Shown: one piece after another, positions 1-8,872 of the stretch
Layout of the letters: each line of letters begins with the position of its first letter
Numbering within the stretch: position 1 is the first letter of the stretch
DNA from: Rhizobium ecuadorense
Lineage (GTDB): Bacteria > Pseudomonadota > Alphaproteobacteria > Rhizobiales > Rhizobiaceae
NCBI RefSeq assembly: GCF_001187535.1
Contig: NZ_LFIO01000381.1
Span: forward strand, 62,001-126,000
Direction: 5' to 3'
Length of the DNA stretch: 64,000 nt
Notes under the pieces: model-generated
Told to the model about the DNA's origin: nothing
Database searches by the model: none
The model's input: only the letters and a program-made list of their open reading frames with translations
Program-made: the position numbers and the translations under genes

Positions 1-2351
1 CCATCGGCGAAGCCCTTGCCGGAGACGCCTGATATATCGGCGCGGACGTGGTCGCGTTCGTAGACGCTGTCGAGAATGTCGGAGATCCTGGCTTTCACCG
101 ATTCCGGGGTGATGCCGTGCTCCTGGTTATAGATCATCTGCTTTTCGCGGCGGCGGCCGGTTTCTTCCATCGCCCGCTTCATCGAGCCGGTGACCTGGTC
201 GGCATAGAGAATGACCTTGCCGTCGACGTTACGCGCCGCACGACCAATGGTCTGGATCAACGAGGTCTCGGAGCGCAGAAAACCTTCCTTGTCGGCGTCG
301 AGGATGGCGACGAAGCCGCATTCGGGAATGTCGAGGCCCTCGCGCAGCAGGTTGATGCCGACGAGCACGTCGAAAGCACCCAAACGAAGGTCGCGGAGGA
401 TTTCGATGCGCTCCAGCGTGTCGATGTCGGAGTGCATGTAGCGGACGCGCACGCCCTGCTCATGCAGATATTCTGTGAGGTCCTCGGCCATGCGCTTGGT
501 CAGCACGGTGCACAGGGTGCGATAGCCCTTGGCGGCGGTTTCGCGGATCTCGCCGAGCACGTCGTCGACCTGGGTGCGGGCCGAGCGGACCTCGACAGGC
601 GGGTCGATCAGGCCTGTGGGTCGGATCACCTGTTCGGCGAAGACGCCGCCGGATTGTTCCATTTCCCAGCCGCCTGGCGTGGCCGAAACGGCGATGGTGT
701 CGGGGCGCATGGCGTCCCATTCCTCGAAGCGCAGCGGCCGGTTGTCCATGCAGGAAGGAAGGCGGAAGCCGTATTCGGCCAGCGTCGCCTTACGCCGGAA
801 GTCGCCCCGGTACATGCCGCCGATCTGCGGCACGGTGACATGGCTCTCGTCGATGAAGACGAGGGCGTTGTCGGGGATGTACTCGAACAGCGTCGGCGGC
901 GGATCGCCGGGGTCGCGGCCGGTGAGATAACGCGAATAGTTCTCGATGCCTTGGCAGGAGCCTGTGGCTTCGAGCATTTCGACATCGTAGCGGGTGCGCT
1001 GCTCCAGGCGCTGGGCCTCCAGCAGGCGGCCGGCCTTCTCCAGTTCGGCCAGGCGAAGCCTGAGCTCTTCCTTGATCGACTTGATGGCGCCGTTCAACGT
1101 CGGGCGCGGGGTGACATAGTGCGAGTTGGCGTAGATCTTCACCGATTTCAGGTCGCCGACCTTCTGGCCGGTCAGCGGATCGAACTCGGTGATGGCGTCG
1201 ATCTCGTCGCCGAACATCGAGATGCGCCAGGCGGCATCCTCCAAGTGGGCGGGGAAGAGTTCGATCGTATCGCCGCGCACCCGGAAGGAGCCGCGGGTGA
1301 AATCCATGTCGCGTCGCTTATACTGCTGGGCGACGAGGTCGGCCAGCAGCTGGCGCTGGTCGAGCCGGTCGCCGACCGACATCTGGAAGGTCATCGCCGT
1401 ATAGGTCTCGACCGAGCCGATACCGTAGATGCAGGAGACCGAGGCGACGATGATGCAGTCGTCGCGTTCGAGCAGCGAGCGCGTCGCCGAGTGGCGCATG
1501 CGGTCGATCTGTTCGTTGATCGAGCTTTCCTTCTCGATATAGGTGTCGGAGCGCGGCACATAGGCTTCCGGCTGGTAGTAATCATAGTAGGAAACGAAAT
1601 ATTCCACCGCATTGTCGGGGAAGAAATTCTTAAATTCGGAATAGAGCTGGGCGGCCAGCGTCTTGTTCGGCGCCAGGATGACGGCCGGACGCTGCGTCGC
1701 CTCGATCACCTTTGCCATGGTGAAGGTCTTGCCGGAGCCGGTGACGCCGAGCAGCACCTGGCTGCGGTCGCCATTCTCCAGCCCTTCGACGAGGTCGCGG
1801 ATGGCGGTGGGCTGGTCGCCGGCCGGCTCGTAATCCGATTTCATCAGGATGCGGATGCCGCCTTCCGTTTTGTCGGGGCGGGCAGGGCGGTGCGGCGTCC
1901 AGATCTTGCCGTTCTTGTGCAGCGGATTGCCGCTCTCGATCAGCGCCGACAGCGCCTCGACCGTGGCGGTGACGCCGCCGGACGAGATCTTGTCGGCATC
2001 CTCAAGCGAGATATCGAGGCCCGCCACCGGGTTCAGGCCGGCGGCGGCGCGCGTCTTCGGGTCGGAAGAGCCGCCGATCGAGACGCCGCGCGCGGTCTTG
2101 CTCACCGTCGCCTTCTTGTTGACGCTGACGGCCTCCGAATGCTTGCGCGCCTGGTTTTCCACAGCCTTGCGGTGCTTGCCGGCCTTAGAGGCGATATCGC
2201 GCTGGCTCTCGACGCCCGAGGCTTCGGCATCGGCCTCCAACTGCTTCACCCAATCGGCGACGGAGCCGGAGAGGGGCGCGCCTTCAAAGGACGACTGCGG
2301 GGCTTCCTCGAAGCCATTCGGGGCGGGAGATTTCTTCGGAGATTTGGCCAT
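1..2351 (-). CDS. uvrB: UvrB, excinuclease ABC subunit B (C-terminus cut by window edge)
   Basis: Damage-verification helicase of UvrABC nucleotide excision repair, cytoplasmic. 783 residues are visible. About 170 residues form a lysine/alanine-rich N-terminal extension of a kind I associate with rhizobial UvrB. The conserved core follows: [12 protein letters not shown], Walker A GVTGSGKT near residue 201, the beta-hairpin region with [14 protein letters not shown], the DESH box ([11 protein letters not shown]), VSATPG, and the C-terminal helicase motifs [11 protein letters not shown] and [10 protein letters not shown]. The UvrC-binding UVR domain would lie beyond base 1. The start is the ATG at 2351, the first Met of the conserved frame. 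A long antisense reading frame across the gene is a codon-bias shadow. Identification is very secure. Confidence 0.97.
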   Translation of the reverse strand, partial: MAKSPKKSPAPNGFEEAPQSSFEGAPLSGSVADWVKQLEADAEASGVESQRDIASKAGKHRKAVENQARKHSEAVSVNKKATVSKTARGVSIGGSSDPKTRAAAGLNPVAGLDISLEDADKISSGGVTATVEALSALIESGNPLHKNGKIWTPHRPARPDKTEGGIRILMKSDYEPAGDQPTAIRDLVEGLENGDRSQVLLGVTGSGKTFTMAKVIEATQRPAVILAPNKTLAAQLYSEFKNFFPDNAVEYFVSYYDYYQPEAYVPRSDTYIEKESSINEQIDRMRHSATRSLLERDDCIIVASVSCIYGIGSVETYTAMTFQMSVGDRLDQRQLLADLVAQQYKRRDMDFTRGSFRVRGDTIELFPAHLEDAAWRISMFGDEIDAITEFDPLTGQKVGDLKSVKIYANSHYVTPRPTLNGAIKSIKEELRLRLAELEKAGRLLEAQRLEQRTRYDVEMLEATGSCQGIENYSRYLTGRDPGDPPPTLFEYIPDNALVFIDESHVTVPQIGGMYRGDFRRKATLAEYGFRLPSCMDNRPLRFEEWDAMRPDTIAVSATPGGWEMEQSGGVFAEQVIRPTGLIDPPVEVRSARTQVDDVLGEIRETAAKGYRTLCTVLTKRMAEDLTEYLHEQGVRVRYMHSDIDTLERIEILRDLRLGAFDVLVGINLLREGLDIPECGFVAILDADKEGFLRSETSLIQTIGRAARNVDGKVILYADQVTGSMKRAMEETGRRREKQMIYNQEHGITPESVKARISDILDSVYERDHVRADISGVSGKGFAD

Positions 2352-2484
2352 GGCGGGAATATGGAGAGAGTCAGCGCGAAAGGGAAGAGGGAAAGAGTAC
2401 AAAAGGGAAACGAATGAATCGTTCGGATTGGGTGAATAATTGCCACTCTATAAAACGTCCAGTGCCGCCGCGCCGACGCACTCG

Positions 2485-2525
2485 CCTCGTCCTTCGAGAC
2501 CCGCGCGGGGCGCCTCAGGATGAGG
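2485..2525. repeat. Palindromic intergenic repeat, family A copy 1
   Basis: Arms CCTCGTCCTTCGAG and CGCCTCAGGATGAGG around a GC-rich centre (CCGCGCGGGG). The same design recurs at 19077, 19161, 41772, 41949 and 42047. It lies between genes, as expected for a REP-like or miniature element. Confidence 0.75.
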
Positions 2526-2615
2526 CTCTCTTGAGCGTTTGCGGCTATCTTGGAGCTCTCTTGAGCGTCGGCGGCGTACCGCCCTTTCCAACAGTGACGC
2601 CAGCGGACCCATACT

Positions 2616-2641
2616 GGAACCGAGATTGACCTTCGGCAGTT
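2616..2641 (+). promoter_or_regulatory. Possible EcfG-type (general stress) promoter before DUF982 gene
   Basis: GGAAC at 2616-2620, 17-base spacer, AGTT at 2638-2641. The alphaproteobacterial EcfG consensus is GGAAC-N16/17-CGTT, so one base of the second element differs. The implied transcript would start near 2648, just upstream of the proposed start codon. This is a weak two-part match. Confidence 0.3.
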
Positions 2642-2675
2642 ATTCCTGGTCAATTCAGCTGCAGGTGCGACTGCC

Positions 2676-2969
2676 ATTAGCGACCATTCCGCCTTCTGGA
2701 AAAAAACGATCTCGATCGATCTTGATGCCGGCGAACGGCTGGTTCTCCGCTCACCGCAGGATGCGCTTTACGCACTCGTCTCCGACTGGCCGATCCATGA
2801 CGGCGTCCATCAGCAGAGAGCCATCGATTTCTGCCGCGCTTGGCTTGCGGGCCGCATGCCGGCCGAGACCGTGCGGCAGGCCTTTATCCTCGCGGCGCTG
2901 GAAGCCGGCGTGGTGATCACCGATGATGCGAACGGGACCGCAAACTCCGTTTCAAACCCTCCGGTATAA
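2676..2969 (+). CDS. DUF982 family protein, apparent ATT start
   Basis: 97 residues if read from ATT at 2676. The family is small, of unknown function and common in Rhizobiales. The frame shows the family pattern: a first strand (FWKKTISIDLDAG), then PQDALYALVSDWP, then CRAWLAGRMPAETVRQAFI and LAALEAGV. No ATG, GTG or TTG exists in frame between the upstream stop at 2595 and an ATG deep in the domain. ATT AGC GAC CAT would be a normal N-terminus (M-S-D-H) and has AGGTG eight bases upstream. Either the gene uses a rare ATT start or its start codon has mutated and it is decaying. Family call firm, start uncertain. Confidence 0.65.
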   Translation: MSDHSAFWKKTISIDLDAGERLVLRSPQDALYALVSDWPIHDGVHQQRAIDFCRAWLAGRMPAETVRQAFILAALEAGVVITDDANGTANSVSNPPV

Positions 2970-3118
2970 GTCGAGCGGCGTAGCCATATCCACGGTCACG
3001 CAGTTACATGCGCAGGGTCGTGTTCAAGAGAGCAGACGATCAGGTTCCGCGCAGCCTCAGAACCGCCGAAGGTCGCCACGGTCGCCGCCATGCGGAAACA
3101 TATCCGCATGATCACGCC

Positions 3119-3571
3119 TCAGAAAACGGACGCCCTGGAATCCGTCGCAGCCGGCGCTCTGCAATACCAGGCGAGGACGACAATCGTTCCGATGGGCACC
3201 AACAGCGCAAGCAACTGGAACCAGCCGCTGCGGTTGATGTCGTGAAGTCGGCGGGTGGCCATGGCGATTGACGGGAGGCACACCGCCAGCGACCAAATTC
3301 CGCCCAATGCTCCGGTTGGCTCGATGAGGTAGAAAGCGATGTCGACGAGAACGACGAAGAGCGTCGAAAACCAGAATTCCGATCGGCTCGCTCTGCCGGT
3401 GAAATCCACATATTTCCTGAAAAAGCTGCTGATCGCCTGCCCGAAACCCATTGCCTGCGGCAGGTCACCGAAACGGTTCGGCCCGGCCGCCGGTTTTCTG
3501 AAGGCGAGGATCAAGCCTACGCTGAGCGGGACCAAGATGATCAACCAGTGAAACAGAGAAAAACTACCCAT
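3119..3571 (-). CDS. DUF805 family membrane protein
   Basis: 150 residues with about four hydrophobic helices: FHWLIILVPLSVGLILAF near the N-terminus, two in the middle (STLFVVLVDIAFYLI and WSLAVCLPSIAMA), and LLALLVPIGTIVVLAWYC at the end. The DUF805 signatures are FTGRASRSEFWF in the first half and ATRRLHDINRSGWFQLL in the second. Function unknown; inner membrane. The chosen start at 3571 has a GGGGT ribosome site. A longer frame to 3658 adds 29 residues without family support. It stands alone, convergent with the DUF982 gene. Confidence 0.85.
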   Translation of the reverse strand: MGSFSLFHWLIILVPLSVGLILAFRKPAAGPNRFGDLPQAMGFGQAISSFFRKYVDFTGRASRSEFWFSTLFVVLVDIAFYLIEPTGALGGIWSLAVCLPSIAMATRRLHDINRSGWFQLLALLVPIGTIVVLAWYCRAPAATDSRASVF

Positions 3572-3717
3572 AAGATACCCCGAGGATTTAAACGGCCTAA
3601 CGATAAGCAACGTTCGTTTCGGGAAGATTAATCGGCTTGCAAGGCGATGCGTCGGCAATCAGAGCGTGAATCTGCGACTGTCGCAATGAGGGAGAAGTCC
3701 GTGGCGCGAGCAGTTGT

Positions 3718-4485
3718 TCATTGCTTGATCAGCACGCTCGCCCGCACCGGCTGTTCGATGCCCTTCAGCGCAAGCACGCGGGTTTCGGCGCCTGCCGTGA
3801 GGTCGGGAGCTTTCGCTGCCGTTTCCGCCGAAACCAAAATTTCGCCGGCCGCCGCCTGGGATTCAAGTCTCGCGGCCTGATTGACGACGCCGCCGATGGC
3901 GGTGAAATCGCTGCGGAAGCTAGAGAATTCGCCGATCTGCACCTCGCCGGAATGGATGCCGACGCCGACGCCGAGGGTGCGGCCGGGCAGGGCCTCGAGC
4001 GCCAGGTCGTTCAGGGCGGCGGCGCAGTTTTGCTGGATCTCCTGCGCGGCGAGGATCGCGGCGTCGGCGTGATCCTTGCTGACGATCGGGAAATTGAAGA
4101 TCGCCATCAGGCCGTCGCCCATCTGCTTGTTGACGATGCCGTCATGCGCCCAGATCGCCTGGGCGCAGCGATCCTGGAATAGGCTGACGATCTCGCTCAA
4201 CTGCACCGCCTCGATGCGCTCCGACAGATCCGTGAATCCCCTGATATCGGCAAACAGGATGGTGGCGTCGACGGTGATCTGGCGCTGTTTCTTGACGTAC
4301 TGAAAAGAGCGTTCGCAAATCGTGCAGATATCGGGGTTCATTTTGCTGCGGGTGATGCCGAAGGCGCGGAAGGGCAAAGCGAGCGGACCGCCGATCGGGA
4401 TCGGCATATGCATCTGATCCCAGCAGCCGCGACAGATCCTGGCGCTGCCGTGCCTGGCCTGCTGGCTGGAAGAGGCTGTCGCCAT
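3718..4485 (-). CDS. Class III adenylate/guanylate cyclase with N-terminal CxxC pairs
   Basis: 255 residues; likely makes cAMP. The catalytic domain starts near residue 70. It has the first metal Asp in ILFADIRGFT (D80), the second in MGDG (D124), a Gly-rich VGVGIHSGEVQIG segment, the purine-contacting Asp in DFTAIG (D193), and the N-x3-R pair in VNQAARLE (N202, R206), so it looks active. Before it lie two CxxC motifs (residues 18-21 and 54-57) that could bind zinc or sense redox. No membrane helix. ATG at 4485 is preferred over an upstream TTG at 4518. Single gene; the C-terminus is short after the cyclase fold. Confidence 0.88.
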   Translation of the reverse strand: MATASSSQQARHGSARICRGCWDQMHMPIPIGGPLALPFRAFGITRSKMNPDICTICERSFQYVKKQRQITVDATILFADIRGFTDLSERIEAVQLSEIVSLFQDRCAQAIWAHDGIVNKQMGDGLMAIFNFPIVSKDHADAAILAAQEIQQNCAAALNDLALEALPGRTLGVGVGIHSGEVQIGEFSSFRSDFTAIGGVVNQAARLESQAAAGEILVSAETAAKAPDLTAGAETRVLALKGIEQPVRASVLIKQ

Positions 4486-4785
4486 ATCGAACCATCCGTC
4501 GCCTGATAGAAAAAACAAGCTTCTGATACTCGCCTGCTTTTGGCAACTCTCCCGATCATCCAGGATGCGATGGCTCGACCTATTTCGCCTTGGGCCATTC
4601 TTCGGACGGATCGCGGCCAGATCGAATATTGTGCGGGCGATCGGCTGCGCCGGTCGCGGGAATTACGGTCACACTTGTTACTCCCACTGTGCGATCTGCG
4701 ATGCGAAACTATCTCCGACCAATGCGCGATGAACCGGCTTCTTCGAGGGAGCGCGGGAATTCGCCACAAAGAGGAGATCGACGTA
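4486..4785. other. Intergenic region, cyclase/DUF899
   Basis: 300 bases between divergently transcribed genes. I see no recognisable gene, strong palindrome or clear promoter. It presumably carries both promoters. Confidence 0.4.
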
Positions 4786-5574
4786 ATGACCGCAGCAACG
4801 GAGAATGGAAAGGGCGGGCAGGCCATGAAAAAGCCCGCGGTCGTCTCGCAGCAGGCCTGGGAGGCGGCCCACAAGCAGCTTCTGGTGAAGGAAAAGGCCC
4901 ATAGCCGCGCTCGCGATGCGCTTGCCGCCCAGCGGCGGCGCATGCCTTGGATGGTCGTGGAAAAGAATTATGTCTTCGAAGGGCCTGAGGGAAGGGCCAG
5001 CCTGGTCGAGCTGTTCGAGGGCCGGCACCAGTTGATCGTCTACCGCGCCTTCTACGAGCCCGGCGTCTTCGGCTGGCCCGAGCATGCCTGCCGCGGCTGC
5101 TCGATGGTGGCCGATCAGGTTGCCCATGTCGCCCATCTCAACGCCCGCGACACGACTCTGGTCTTCGCCTCGCGCGCGCCGCAGGCCGATATCGCCAGCC
5201 TGAAGGAGCGCATGGGCTGGACGATGCGGTGGGTGACCGTCACCGACGACTTCGACAAGGATTTCGGCGTCGACGAGTGGCACGGCACCAACGTGTTCTA
5301 CCGCGACGGTGAACGCATCTTCCGCACCTATTTCATCAACAATCGCGGCGACGAGCAGATGGGCGGCACCTGGAACTATCTCGACATCACCCCGCTCGGC
5401 CGCCAGGAAGTCTGGGAGGATTCGCCGGAGGGCTATCCCCAGACCCCGACCTACAAGTGGTGGAACTGGCACGATGCCTATGTCGCCGACGCCGCGCCCG
5501 ACAAGAAATGGGTCGAGGTTTCCGATGCCGGCGAGGCGGCGTTCCGGGAGGAAAGCGCACACGAGAAATCGTGA
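4786..5574 (+). CDS. DUF899 thioredoxin-like family protein
   Basis: 262 residues. Family features: VVSQQAWEAAHKQLLVKEK at the N-terminus, PWMVVEKNYVFEGPEG, VYRAFYEPG, then CRGCSMVADQVAHVAHLNARDTTLVFASRAP, and a C-terminal GGTWNYLDITPLGRQE. The CRGCS motif sits where thioredoxin-fold relatives carry the redox pair. Biochemical role unknown; cytoplasmic. ATG at 4786 has GAGGAG nine bases upstream. The frame stays open further upstream (to 4540) but without family similarity. Monocistronic, followed by a palindromic repeat. Confidence 0.85.
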   Translation: MTAATENGKGGQAMKKPAVVSQQAWEAAHKQLLVKEKAHSRARDALAAQRRRMPWMVVEKNYVFEGPEGRASLVELFEGRHQLIVYRAFYEPGVFGWPEHACRGCSMVADQVAHVAHLNARDTTLVFASRAPQADIASLKERMGWTMRWVTVTDDFDKDFGVDEWHGTNVFYRDGERIFRTYFINNRGDEQMGGTWNYLDITPLGRQEVWEDSPEGYPQTPTYKWWNWHDAYVADAAPDKKWVEVSDAGEAAFREESAHEKS

Positions 5575-5576
5575 CG

Positions 5577-5625
5577 AGAGCATAATGCCGAAAAGCGTCA
5601 GTGGTTTCGGGTAACATCATGCTCT
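5577..5625. repeat. Palindromic intergenic element, family B
   Basis: Nested inverted repeat: AGAGCATAATG (5577-5587) pairs with CATCATGCTCT (5615-5625) with one mismatch, and CCGAAA (5588-5593) pairs with TTTCGG (5605-5610). I recall very similar elements between genes in many Rhizobium genomes. It may also end the DUF899 transcript, though no T-tract follows. Confidence 0.7.
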
Positions 5626-5713
5626 TAGAACGGCCGAACCTGGCTGCCGCCAATAGGGCAATTGCCTTGCCGGCCCGGGTGCATGCATAGTTGCCGGCGA
5701 CGCGGAGGGGGCG

Positions 5714-6079
5714 ATGACCAGATTGCATGCGCTTGTTTTGATGATGCTTCTCGCGCCCGCCGCGGCGCATGCCGAACGGCGCTGCGGCTGGCTGGACAAT
5801 CCTTCGACGGCCAACTGGTCGCTCATGGATGCCGGCGGCGGCTGGACCATCATGGAGAATGGCAGCGGCTACAAGGCCGAGGGAATGGGCAAGATTCCGG
5901 ACCTGACGACCGGCGAATATGTCTACACCCATGCCACACATGGCTATGCCTGCGCCTGCATGGACGTCGACACGGACGGCGAGGGCGGGATCACCCGCAT
6001 TCATTCCGTGCGGCAATTGCCGCTCTCGCGGTGCCGGAACGACGCCGCCATCAGCTGGTTCCTAGACAGAGACGAGTGA
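5714..6079 (+). CDS. DUF4087 family secreted protein
   Basis: 121 residues. Cleavable signal peptide (MTRLHALVLMMLLAPAAAHA, cleavage before ERR). The mature part begins with the family pattern CGWLDNPSTANWSLMDAGGGW, then TTGEYVYTHATHGYACACM, then RQLPLSRCRNDAA. Four cysteines could form disulfides in the periplasm. Function unknown. GGAGGGGGCG lies just upstream of the ATG. Single gene. Confidence 0.8.
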   Translation: MTRLHALVLMMLLAPAAAHAERRCGWLDNPSTANWSLMDAGGGWTIMENGSGYKAEGMGKIPDLTTGEYVYTHATHGYACACMDVDTDGEGGITRIHSVRQLPLSRCRNDAAISWFLDRDE

Positions 6080-6252
6080 GGGCAGCTGGGCCTGCCGAAG
6101 TCGGCACAAATCCACTCTCCTCCCGCTGGAGTGCCTCAGACTTCTGCGCCGTCGGCATGTTCGGTCTGTTCCGCTCGGCCGAAGCGCTGTCGTCCGTAAC
6201 GGCGGTATCGAGCGACAGCGTCTGCGGCCTTCAAAGAAATTCAATGCAGAGT

Positions 6253-6278
6253 GGAAACATTATGGGGCGAGTCGCGTT
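6253..6278 (+). promoter_or_regulatory. Possible EcfG-type promoter before response regulator
   Basis: GGAAA at 6253-6257, 17-base spacer, CGTT at 6275-6278, about 50 bases before the ATG. This differs by one base from the general-stress consensus GGAAC-N17-CGTT. Unsupported beyond the match and position. Confidence 0.35.
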
Positions 6279-6327
6279 GTACCCGCTACCGGCATTGCGC
6301 CCGCCCGCTTTGACAGGGAGACTACCC

Positions 6328-6702
6328 ATGAAGGTCATGATCGTTGAAGATGAGAATATCATCGCTCTGGAGCTCGAACGCATCGCGCAAGAGGCCGGAC
6401 ACCAGACGGTCGGGCCGGTTTCGACCATGGAGCAAGCTCTCGCCTATGCTCCGAGAAGCGATGTGGCCCTCGTCGATCTCAGCCTTTCCGACGGGCTGAG
6501 CGGCGCCCAGCTTGCGCGCCGGCTGATCGATCGCTTCGGCGTGGACGTCATCTTCGTGACCGGCAGGCCGGAGAATGTCGGCAATGGTATCGAGGGGGCG
6601 CTCGATGTGATATCCAAGCCTTTCACCGACGAAAGGATTGTCAGCGCGCTGTCACGGGCAGAGGCCCGACGCAAGGATTTCGACAGCAAGGCAGCGGTCT
6701 GA
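6328..6702 (+). CDS. Single-domain response regulator
   Basis: 124 residues forming only a receiver domain. Acidic pocket in MIVEDEN (residues 5-10), phospho-acceptor Asp in VALVDLSL, conserved Thr in FVTGRP and Lys in VISKPF are all present, so it can probably be phosphorylated. No output domain. It resembles the receivers that act as phosphate relays or sinks in alphaproteobacterial stress and motility networks. ATG at 6328 follows ACAGGGAG. No kinase is adjacent; an HWE/HisKA_2-like hybrid lies far away at 57.9 kb. Confidence 0.88.
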   Translation: MKVMIVEDENIIALELERIAQEAGHQTVGPVSTMEQALAYAPRSDVALVDLSLSDGLSGAQLARRLIDRFGVDVIFVTGRPENVGNGIEGALDVISKPFTDERIVSALSRAEARRKDFDSKAAV

Positions 6703-6749
6703 TCAGGATTGACGTCGTTTAATGGGTGCCTTCCAGGGAGGTCATCCGG

Positions 6750-7004
6750 ATGAAGCACGCATTTGTTGCCATTCTCCTCACCCTCACGGCCTGCGCTGGC
6801 GCGGCCGGCGGTCCTGTACCTCTTCCCGGCAGTCTTACCTATGACGGCAAGGTCGTCCATTCGCCCTATCGGCCGGGAACGGTAGTCAAACATACCTTTC
6901 TCGGCCAGTTCGGCTACCGCGTATTCGAGACCTATGTCGTTCAGCCGGACGGGAGGCTGAAGCTCACGTCCCAGAGCACGGGTCCGGACTTCCTCTGGCA
7001 GTAG
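6750..7004 (+). CDS. Small lipoprotein
   Basis: 84 residues. Lipoprotein signal MKHAFVAILLTLTAC with lipobox LTAC, followed by a proline/glycine-rich linker and a short domain (TVVKHTFLGQFGYRVFETYVVQPDGRLKL). No known family recognised. Ribosome site GGGAGG at 6736-6741. It lies directly before the cbb3 operon, but a 212-base gap separates them, so co-transcription is unproven. Confidence 0.7.
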   Translation: MKHAFVAILLTLTACAGAAGGPVPLPGSLTYDGKVVHSPYRPGTVVKHTFLGQFGYRVFETYVVQPDGRLKLTSQSTGPDFLWQ

Positions 7005-7216
7005 CGTTATCGCCCTTACAAGCGGAACGACGCTGAGCATCGCACCCCTTGCGCTCGGCAGGTTCGATTCCGAAGAGAGGGCCTTCGGGGCTGTCGCGGT
7101 CCGGCGTTCGTTCCGATATCCGTTGGGGATTGTCTCAGAAACACAGGATTTATAGTCATTTGCGTTTTCGATCCGACAGGAGCACGATGTTGCGGTGCTA
7201 TCGGGGGTGGGGAAGC

Positions 7217-8869
7217 ATGGGGCAGCTCACGACCGGCGAACGACAGTTCGCATCCGCCATACTTGTCGTATTGATGATCCTCGGCATCAGCATGTCGGCT
7301 GCCGGGCGCTTTGATCCGATGGGCGTCCACGGGACAATGGTTTTCCTCTGTTCCGGGGCACTGTTTTGGTGGATACTTACGTCATACTTCGGCACAGAGC
7401 CGGAGGCGACGCGGTTCGCCGACTATTACGATGATCCGATCAAGGTCGGCGTCGCCCTGACAATGGTATGGGCGGTGTTCGGGATGTTCATCGGCGTTTG
7501 GGCGGCGGCGCAACTCGCGTGGCCTGGGCTTAACTTCGATATGGCATGGTCAAGCTTTGGCCGCATACGCCCCGCCCACACCACGGGTGTCATCTTCGGC
7601 TTCGGCGGAAACGCAATCATCGCGACGTCGTTCCATGTGGTGCAGCGGACGTCGCGCGCCAGGCTGGCTGATCAGTTGTCGCCCTGGTTCGTCATTTTCG
7701 GCTACAACCTCTTCTGTCTGATCGCGGTCAGCGGTTATTTCATGGGCGTCACCCAATCGAAGGAATACGCGGAACCGGAATGGTACGCCGACCTTTGGCT
7801 GGTCGTCGTGTGGGTCGTCTATTTCCTGCTTTTCGTGCGCACCCTCGCGCGGCGCAAGGAACCGCATATCTACGTCGCCAACTGGTACTATCTGGCTTTC
7901 ATCGTCGTGGTCGCCATCCTCCACATCGTCAACAACCTCGCGGTGCCTGTCTCTATCGGCCATGCGAAAAGCTACACGGTGTGGTCGGGGGTCCAGGATG
8001 CCATGGTCCAATGGTGGTACGGCCATAATGCGGTGGCGTTTTTTCTCACCGCAGGCTTCCTTGGAATGCTCTATTACTACCTGCCAATCCGCGCCGAGAG
8101 ACCGATCTTTTCCTATCGATTGTCGATCATCAGCTTCTGGGGGATCACCTTCTTCTACATGTGGGCGGGTTCCCACCATCTCCATTACACAGCGCTGCCG
8201 CTCTGGGTGCAGAACCTCGGAATGACCTTCTCGGTGATGCTGCTCGTCCCGTCATGGGCATCGGCCGGAAACGCGCTGCTCACATTGAATGGGGCGTGGC
8301 ACCGGGTTCGTGACGACGCCACCCTGCGCTTCATCATGATGGCGGCGTTCTTTTACGGGCTGTCGACGTTTGAAGGTTCTTTCATGGCGATCAGACCCGT
8401 CAACTCGCTGTCGCACTATACCGACTGGACCGTAGGACACGTCCATGCGGGCGCGCTCGGCTGGGTGGCGATGATCACCTTCGGATCGCTATACACGCTC
8501 GTGCCATCAATCTGGAAGCGCGAACGGATGTATTCGTCGAGGCTCGTCGAAGTGCATTTCTGGTTGGCGCTGATCGGTACCCTGATCTACGTCTTCGCCA
8601 TGTGGAACTCCGGTATCATCCAGGGACTGATGTGGCGCACATATTCGCCGGACAACACGCTCGTCTATTCATTCGTCGACAGTCTGCTGGCAATGTATCC
8701 GTATTACATCGCGCGCACCTTCGGGGGGCTGCTGTTTCTGATCGGGGCAGTCGTGGCGAGCTTTAATATCTGGATGACGGTTCGGATGGTTCCGGCCGCT
8801 GGCCGCGCATTTTCCGATGCCCCGCTCGACACCGAAGTCTACGGTGCGGCACCTTCTCCGGCGGAGTGA
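7217..8869 (+). CDS. ccoN: CcoN/FixN, cbb3 cytochrome c oxidase subunit I
   Basis: 550 residues, about 12 membrane helices. Catalytic heme-copper subunit of the high-affinity cbb3 oxidase. Heme and CuB ligands are visible: RPAHTTGVIFGFGG, WWYGHNAVAFFLTAGFLGMLYYYLP (CuB His and the cbb3-specific helix-VII Tyr), AGSHHLHYTALP (the other CuB histidines) and VGHVHAGALGW (heme histidines). STFEGSFMAIRPV is typical of the family. ATG at 7217 follows a G-rich ribosome site (GGGGGTGGGGA); an upstream ATG at 7187 is possible. First gene of ccoNOQP; four bases precede ccoO. Confidence 0.96.
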   Translation: MGQLTTGERQFASAILVVLMILGISMSAAGRFDPMGVHGTMVFLCSGALFWWILTSYFGTEPEATRFADYYDDPIKVGVALTMVWAVFGMFIGVWAAAQLAWPGLNFDMAWSSFGRIRPAHTTGVIFGFGGNAIIATSFHVVQRTSRARLADQLSPWFVIFGYNLFCLIAVSGYFMGVTQSKEYAEPEWYADLWLVVVWVVYFLLFVRTLARRKEPHIYVANWYYLAFIVVVAILHIVNNLAVPVSIGHAKSYTVWSGVQDAMVQWWYGHNAVAFFLTAGFLGMLYYYLPIRAERPIFSYRLSIISFWGITFFYMWAGSHHLHYTALPLWVQNLGMTFSVMLLVPSWASAGNALLTLNGAWHRVRDDATLRFIMMAAFFYGLSTFEGSFMAIRPVNSLSHYTDWTVGHVHAGALGWVAMITFGSLYTLVPSIWKRERMYSSRLVEVHFWLALIGTLIYVFAMWNSGIIQGLMWRTYSPDNTLVYSFVDSLLAMYPYYIARTFGGLLFLIGAVVASFNIWMTVRMVPAAGRAFSDAPLDTEVYGAAPSPAE

Positions 8870-8872
8870 AAC

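Larger units (their letters stand above)
2352..2675. other. uvrB/DUF982 intergenic region
   Basis: No convincing gene. It holds one copy of a palindromic repeat (2485-2525) and a 14-base direct repeat (GCTCTCTTGAGCGT at 2525 and 2555). A possible extracytoplasmic-sigma-type promoter precedes the DUF982 gene. Confidence 0.5.

Noticed and set aside
48..2417. 789-residue reading frame on the plus strand opposite uvrB
   Set aside because: It is antisense to a fully conserved UvrB and shows no family motifs. High-G+C codon bias leaves the opposite strand open.
7005..7216. FixK/FNR box (TTGAT-N4-ATCAA) upstream of ccoN
   Set aside because: I looked on both strands. Only weak half-site matches exist (near 6711 and near 7160), not enough to claim a site.
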